Assembly (NCBI GenBank): GCA_034437215.1
Contig: DAOTVC010000056.1
Span: forward strand, 1 to 9,318
Direction: 5' to 3'
DNA: 9,318 nucleotides
Origin: DAOTVC01 sp034437215
Lineage (GTDB): Bacteria > Chloroflexota > Anaerolineae > B4-G1 > SLSP01
Shown piece by piece: positions 6,691 through 9,318 of this stretch. Within the stretch, counting starts at the first letter, position 1. The number at the start of each line of letters is the position of its first letter. Under the pieces are notes generated by a model, which was not told where the DNA came from, ran no database searches, and worked only from the letters and a program-made list of their open reading frames with translations. Both the position numbers and the translations under genes were made by a program.

Positions 6691-7122
6691 CTAGAACGCT
6701 CCCAGCTGGCAGGGGGTGATCTGGATGCCCAGCTGGTCGACGAACCAGCCCACCTGCATGCGCGGGAGGCCCATCCGTTCGGCGATCTGCCAGGCGCGGG
6801 CGCAGGAGAGGTGGCCCTCGCTGTCCAGCTCCACCCGCACCGCCTCCTCGAAGCCGGTGGGGAGCTCGCGCTTCTCGATGCGCGCTTCTGTCCACCCCTG
6901 CTTCTCCTCGTAGCCGAAGATGCCCAGCTGGCAGCGGGTCAGGTGGATGCGCAGGACGTCCGCCGCGCGCCCCACCTCGTAGGGCGGCATGCTGAGGTTG
7001 TGGACGATGCCGAAGGCCTCGGCGCAGGGCAGCTCGCCGTTCAGCAGGCGGGCGCGCATCGCGGCTTCGACGTTATCCTGGACTTCAATGTTCTCGGGAA
7101 TCTTCTTCTCTTCCAGTGACAT
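6691..7122 (-). CDS. Unrecognised protein with duplicated helix-turn-helix-like CQLG-x-F repeat
   Basis: I do not recognise this 143-residue protein. It contains two 39-residue repeats, 31-69 (LPCAEAF to CQLGIF) and 105-143 (LSCARAW to CQLGAF), identical at 17 of 39 positions by my count. Each repeat reads as helix (AEAFGIVHNL / ARAWQIAERM), turn (SMPP / GLPR), helix (EVGRAADVLRI / QVGWFVDQLGI), then a strand-like tail ending CQLG-x-F; this resembles a helix-turn-helix, so nucleic acid binding is plausible. Each repeat has two cysteines 31 residues apart (33 and 64; 107 and 138), the only four in the protein, which could bind metal or sense redox state. A linker with many charged residues (70-90) joins the repeats. 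There is no signal peptide or membrane segment. The ATG at 7122 has a strong AAAGGAGG site. It is the gene upstream of fhs and folD on the same strand, suggesting a role linked to one-carbon metabolism, possibly regulation; this is inference. Confidence 0.85.
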   Translation of the reverse strand: MSLEEKKIPENIEVQDNVEAAMRARLLNGELPCAEAFGIVHNLSMPPYEVGRAADVLRIHLTRCQLGIFGYEEKQGWTEARIEKRELPTGFEEAVRVELDSEGHLSCARAWQIAERMGLPRMQVGWFVDQLGIQITPCQLGAF

Positions 7123-7143
7123 GGTCCCTCCTTTAAAAGGACA

Positions 7144-7178
7144 GTAATCAGGGAGTGGGGATCAGGGATCAGGGGATG
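7144..7178. repeat. Heptamer array of the GGGATCA type in the CQLG-gene leader
   Basis: Five in-phase units read GTAATCA, GGGAGTG, GGGATCA, GGGATCA, GGGGATG on the plus strand. It shares the GGGATCA unit with the array at 3500-3534 and sits in the same place, 22 bases upstream of the start codon and just before the ribosome site. Four runs of three or four G give a G-quadruplex-type pattern on the template strand. Confidence 0.75.
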
Positions 7179-7245
7179 GTTCCCGAGACTCTTGCCCGAT
7201 CCGATCACTCTGTGCAGCCTAGTGGCACGCGGTCAGCGTACATTA

Positions 7246-7273
7246 AGGATATAACGATTTGAGAAAGCTTCAA
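7246..7273 (-). promoter_or_regulatory. Candidate promoter of the CQLG-fhs-folD cluster
   Basis: On the minus strand, TTGAAG (7273-7268) and TATCCT (7251-7246) are 16 bp apart, each matching 4 of 6 consensus positions. It would start transcription near 7238, about 115 bases before the ATG at 7122, leaving the GGGATCA array inside the leader. It lies at the edge of an AT-rich stretch. The match is modest and other starts are possible. Confidence 0.35.
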
Positions 7274-7390
7274 GTCTGGCTTCACTGAAAAAAGGCGGGC
7301 CTCATGCCAAGCCGCAAAGGGCGCTAGGTTTTTGAATTACATGGGTGTGTTTCAATCCAGTTGTGACTCTGCTGAAAAAAGCCTTTTTAC

Positions 7391-7498
7391 CACAGAGGGC
7401 ACGGAGATTTTTTAAATTGGACTTCATAAAATCAGGCCAAAGAGCGCTTTTTATAAAGATATTTCACTATCTCCTTGGTTTTCTCGGTGTTCTCCGTG
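7391..7498. repeat. AT-rich spacer with degenerate 9-bp-unit inverted repeats
   Basis: Within the 604-bp gene-free spacer 7123-7726, CACAGAGGGCACGGAGA (7391-7407) is inverted as TCTCGGTGTTCTCCGTG (7482-7498), matching 13 of 17 positions, and each arm is itself two near copies of a 9-bp word. Nearby, CCAAGCCGCAAAGGGCGCTAGG (7303-7324, written in spaced parts CCAAG-CCGCAAAGG-GCGCTAGG) has a similar look. From memory, degenerate CACAGAG/CACGGAG words of this kind occur in spacers of many environmental bacterial genomes. The region from about 7275 to 7540 is much richer in A+T than the genes. I see no credible gene or RNA in it. Confidence 0.5.
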
Positions 7499-7530
7499 TT
7501 GAAAGAAGTTTTTTCAGGGCAGTCAGTTGT

Positions 7531-7609
7531 GAGCTATCCGTGGCTGAAACGTAAAGCGTGAAACGTGAGGCCCTCACGCTTTACGTTTCACGTTTCAGCC
7601 ATGGAGCTC
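7531..7609. repeat. Long near-perfect palindrome built of heptamers
   Basis: The arms 7541-7570 and 7572-7601 are complementary at 26 of 30 positions around a single central base: perfect outer 12 bp (TGGCTGAAACGT), a middle 11 bp with four purine-transition differences, and a perfect inner 7 bp (CGTGAGG). GAGCT/AGCTC (7531-7535, 7605-7609) extends it outward. Each arm is also periodic at 7 bp (CTGAAAC, GTAAAGC, GTGAAAC, GTGAGGC). It lies between divergent genes, 43 bases upstream of the candidate -35 of the aldo/keto reductase gene, so it is not placed as a terminator for either neighbour. Function unknown. Confidence 0.8.
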
Positions 7610-7651
7610 ATAACGCGGATGAAACAGACTCGGTTCGTTCTACGTCATGAG

Positions 7652-7679
7652 TTGCCGTGCGCCTCACCGGTGCTAAAAT
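7652..7679 (+). promoter_or_regulatory. Candidate promoter of the aldo/keto reductase gene, extended -10
   Basis: TTGCCG (7652-7657) and TAAAAT (7674-7679) are 16 bp apart, matching 4/6 and 5/6 of consensus. TGC directly before the -10 gives an extended -10 element. Transcription would begin near 7686, about 41 bases upstream of the ATG at 7727. Confidence 0.5.
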
Positions 7680-7726
7680 AGCAGAGACCCATCGATCTTT
7701 TTGCTGCGAAAGGAGTGTAGCCGACC

Positions 7727-8608
7727 ATGAGCAAGATTCCCAAGAAACCCTTCGGACGTACCGATCACCTGAGCACGCGCACCCTCTTCGGGGCCGTGGC
7801 CCTCGCCGACGTCAGCCGCGAGGAGGCCGACCGCGCCCTCGAGCTCCTGCTGGAGTACGGCGTCAACCACATCGACACGGCGGCGAGCTACGGGGACGCG
7901 GAGCTGCGGTTGCGTCCCTGGCTGGAGCGCCACCGCGACCGCTTCTTTCTGGCGACGAAGACCGAGGAGCGCACCTACGAGGGGGCGTGGGCGGAGCTGA
8001 CCCGCTCTTTGGAGCGCCTCGGCGTCGACTCCGTGGACCTCTGGCAGATGCACTTTCTCGTCGATCCTCAGGAGTGGGAGGTGGCGATGGGGCCGGGTGG
8101 GGCGCTGGAGGCCTTCGTCAAGGCCCGCGACGAGGGCCTGGTCCGCTACCTGGGCGTGACGGGCCACGGCATCGACGTGGCGCGCCGGCACCTGCGCAGC
8201 CTGGAGTTCTTCGACTTCGATGCGGTGCTCCTGCCCTACAACGTCCCCATGATGCAGAACGAGCGCTACGCTGCCGACTTCGAGACGTTGGTAAAGGTCT
8301 GCCGGGAGCGCAACGTCGCCGTGCAGACCATCAAGGCTGTGGCGGCGGGGACCTGGGACCAGAGCCGGGAGCACGCCTACGACACCTGGTACGAGCCTTT
8401 GGAGTCTCCGGAGGTCATCGACGCCGCCGTCTGGTGGGTGCTCCAGGACGAGCGCGTCTTCGTCAACACCGTGGGCGACCTCGATCTGTTGCCCCGGGTG
8501 CTCGACGCCGCCGCCCGCCTCGACGAGGCGCCGCCCCGCGAGGAGCTGGAGGCCCGGCTCCAGGCGCTCGATCTCGAGCCCCTCTTCCCCCTCGACGAGG
8601 AGGCCTAG
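7727..8608 (+). CDS. Aldo/keto reductase family oxidoreductase
   Basis: This 293-residue soluble enzyme should reduce aldehydes or ketones, or oxidise the alcohols, with NADP(H) in a TIM barrel. The catalytic tetrad is complete: Asp50 and Tyr55 in HIDTAASYGDAE, Lys78 in ATKTEE, and His109 in DLWQMHF. LTRSLERLGVDSVDLWQMH at 91-109 and GLVRYLGVTGH at about 135-145 are typical of the family. The C-terminus is short and has no cysteine cluster, so it is not the ferredoxin-containing variant. The start at 7727 has GAAAGGAG (7708-7714), 12 bases away, a slightly long spacing. A promoter candidate lies at 7652-7679. The gene is divergent from the CQLG-fhs-folD cluster and followed closely by a HAD hydrolase and a P-loop protein. 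The substrate cannot be predicted. Some other reading frames are open across this gene but show no family motifs. Confidence 0.93.
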   Translation: MSKIPKKPFGRTDHLSTRTLFGAVALADVSREEADRALELLLEYGVNHIDTAASYGDAELRLRPWLERHRDRFFLATKTEERTYEGAWAELTRSLERLGVDSVDLWQMHFLVDPQEWEVAMGPGGALEAFVKARDEGLVRYLGVTGHGIDVARRHLRSLEFFDFDAVLLPYNVPMMQNERYAADFETLVKVCRERNVAVQTIKAVAAGTWDQSREHAYDTWYEPLESPEVIDAAVWWVLQDERVFVNTVGDLDLLPRVLDAAARLDEAPPREELEARLQALDLEPLFPLDEEA

Positions 8609-8610
8609 CC

Positions 8611-8658
8611 ATGTTCTGGAATCCTCGCCGAGGAGCGTGCTCGGGGGGTCGGGCGTGA
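8611..8658 (+). CDS. Possible 15-codon leader peptide before the HAD gene
   Basis: The frame MFWNPRRGACSGGRA starts at ATG 8611, two bases after the reductase stop, with GAGGAGG at 8597-8603 and seven bases' spacing, one of the best ribosome sites in the window. Its TGA at 8656-8658 overlaps the GTG start of the HAD gene (GTGA). Translation of this short frame could deliver ribosomes to the weakly signalled GTG. Alternatively it marks a frameshift or a sequencing error in the run of six G at 8643-8648, the true HAD start being 8611. The evidence is positional only. Confidence 0.35.
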   Translation: MFWNPRRGACSGGRA

Positions 8659-9263
8659 CCATTCGTGTGGTGCTCTTCGACTTCGGTGGTGTGCTGGTCC
8701 AGGGGCAGAACTTCTACGCTCGCTCGGCGTGGGCCCAGCGGTTGGGACTGGAGCCCGAGGCGTTGGCCCGCCACGTCTTCGAGTCGGAGCTCGCCGAGCG
8801 GGCCATCGTGGGTGAGCTTCCCGTGGAGGGGATGTGGGTGCAGCTGGGCGGAGAGCTGGGGCTGGACGCCGGGGAGTCCCGCCGGCTGATGAACGACTTC
8901 TTCCGCGGCGACGACCTCAACGTGGCAATGCTGGGGCTCGCGCGCTCCCTCGAAGGGGAGTACGAGCTGGCGATCCTCAGCAACGCCTGGTCCAACGCCC
9001 GCGAGGCCTTCGTCGAGCGCTTCGGTCTCGACGAGCTCTTCGACGAGATGATCATCTCGGCGGAGGTGGGGCTGGCGAAGCCCGATCCGCAGATCTACCA
9101 CCTGACGGTGCGCCGCCTGGGGGTGGAGCCGGAGGAGATCCTCTTCATCGACGATCGTCTCGAGAATATCGAGGCTGCACGGGAGGCGGGCTTCCACGCC
9201 GTGCACTACCGCAACAACGTGCAGACCATCGCCGAGGTGCGGGCGCTGCTGGAACGGGCGTGA
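8655..9263 (+). CDS. HAD-superfamily hydrolase, subfamily IA
   Basis: This protein of about 202 residues is a haloacid dehalogenase-type phosphohydrolase. Numbering from the GTG at 8655: motif I FDFGGVLV with nucleophile Asp9 (the usual second Asp is Gly11, as in the DFGGVL subgroup), a helical cap at about 15-95, motif II AILSNAW with Ser109, motif III GLAKPDPQIY with Lys142, and motif IV ILFIDDRLENIEAA with Asp166 and Asp167. The catalytic set is therefore complete for this subgroup, and the substrate is probably a small phosphorylated metabolite. The start is uncertain: GTG 8655 (GGGGGG upstream, overlap with the leader frame) gives the family-typical N-terminus MTIRVVLFDFGG, while GTG 8637 adds six residues with its GAGGAG too close. 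The gene follows the reductase by 46 bases and is followed by the next gene after one base, so all three are probably one transcript. Confidence 0.9.
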   Translation: MTIRVVLFDFGGVLVQGQNFYARSAWAQRLGLEPEALARHVFESELAERAIVGELPVEGMWVQLGGELGLDAGESRRLMNDFFRGDDLNVAMLGLARSLEGEYELAILSNAWSNAREAFVERFGLDELFDEMIISAEVGLAKPDPQIYHLTVRRLGVEPEEILFIDDRLENIEAAREAGFHAVHYRNNVQTIAEVRALLERA

Positions 9264-9264
9264 C

Positions 9265-9318
9265 GTGCGGCGGGTTCACGTCGTCGGCTGTACCGGTGCG
9301 GGGAAGACGACGCTGGCC
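9265..9318 (+). CDS. N-terminus of a P-loop NTPase or small-molecule kinase (cut by window edge)
   Basis: One base after the HAD stop, a GTG opens a frame reading MRRVHVVGCTGAGKTTLA up to the window end. GCTGAGKTT is a Walker A motif (G-x4-GKT) placed eight residues from the start, as in adenylate-kinase-like and related nucleotide or sugar kinases. Only 18 codons are visible, so the subfamily cannot be assigned. The one-base gap indicates translational coupling to the HAD gene. Confidence 0.75.
   Translation, partial: MRRVHVVGCTGAGKTTLA

Noticed and set aside
7349..7358. GTTTCAATCC, resembling the core of some CRISPR repeats
   Set aside because: It occurs once, with no regularly spaced partner copy and no cas genes in view.
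7345..7554. 69-codon plus-strand frame in the AT-rich spacer
   Set aside because: It runs through the degenerate 9-bp-unit repeats, lacks a ribosome site and ends in the heptamer palindrome.
7657..8662. Long alternative frames on both strands over the aldo/keto reductase gene
   Set aside because: The reductase frame holds the full catalytic tetrad; the others show no family motif and low-complexity Arg/Pro/Gly composition.

Overview
This is a GC-rich bacterial window with compact operons, Shine-Dalgarno sites of the AAGGAG(G) type and recognisable sigma-70-like promoters. It holds no rRNA, tRNA or other taxonomic marker, so the lineage cannot be fixed. Formate-tetrahydrofolate ligase next to FolD suggests an organism using tetrahydrofolate-bound one-carbon units from formate, often (not always) an anaerobe. 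The unusually repeat-rich spacers are more typical of large genomes of environmental bacteria. All of this is inference.

Positions 158-2069 (minus strand) form a tight three-gene operon: a stand-alone cyclic-nucleotide-binding-domain protein, a polar amino acid ABC ATPase, and its membrane permease. Both junctions are 4-base ATGA overlaps, and a strong promoter lies at 2113-2140. No substrate-binding protein is in view. Positions 2322-3463 (minus) hold a two-gene operon: an AcuB-like protein with two CBS domains and an ACT domain, then a small YfcE/MJ0936-type metallophosphoesterase. Positions 3773-7122 (minus) hold a one-carbon cluster: an unrecognised 143-residue protein built from two copies of a helix-turn-helix-like repeat ending in CQLG-x-F, then formate-tetrahydrofolate ligase (fhs), then methylenetetrahydrofolate dehydrogenase/cyclohydrolase (folD). 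Together fhs and folD convert formate to methylene-THF. Positions 7727-9318 (plus) hold an aldo/keto reductase, a HAD-family hydrolase and the first 18 codons of a P-loop NTPase.

The spacers are the most unusual part. Three of the minus-strand leaders carry 7-bp-periodic arrays between promoter or upstream gene and the ribosome-binding site: GGGATCA-type units before the CBS-ACT gene and before the CQLG gene, and GTTACGA-type plus CTACTCC-type units filling nearly the whole spacer before fhs. Between folD and the CBS-ACT gene lies a roughly 126-bp imperfect inverted repeat flanked by 17/18-bp direct repeats, resembling a MITE or BIME-like element. Its hairpins resemble hairpins downstream of the phosphoesterase. 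The 604-bp divergent spacer at 7123-7726 holds two opposed promoters, an AT-rich stretch with degenerate 9-bp-unit inverted repeats, and a 61-bp near-perfect palindrome itself made of heptamers.

The strongest leads are the CQLG-repeat protein beside fhs, the heptamer leaders with G-quadruplex-type patterns, the translationally coupled cyclic-nucleotide sensor of the ABC transporter, and the MITE-like element.
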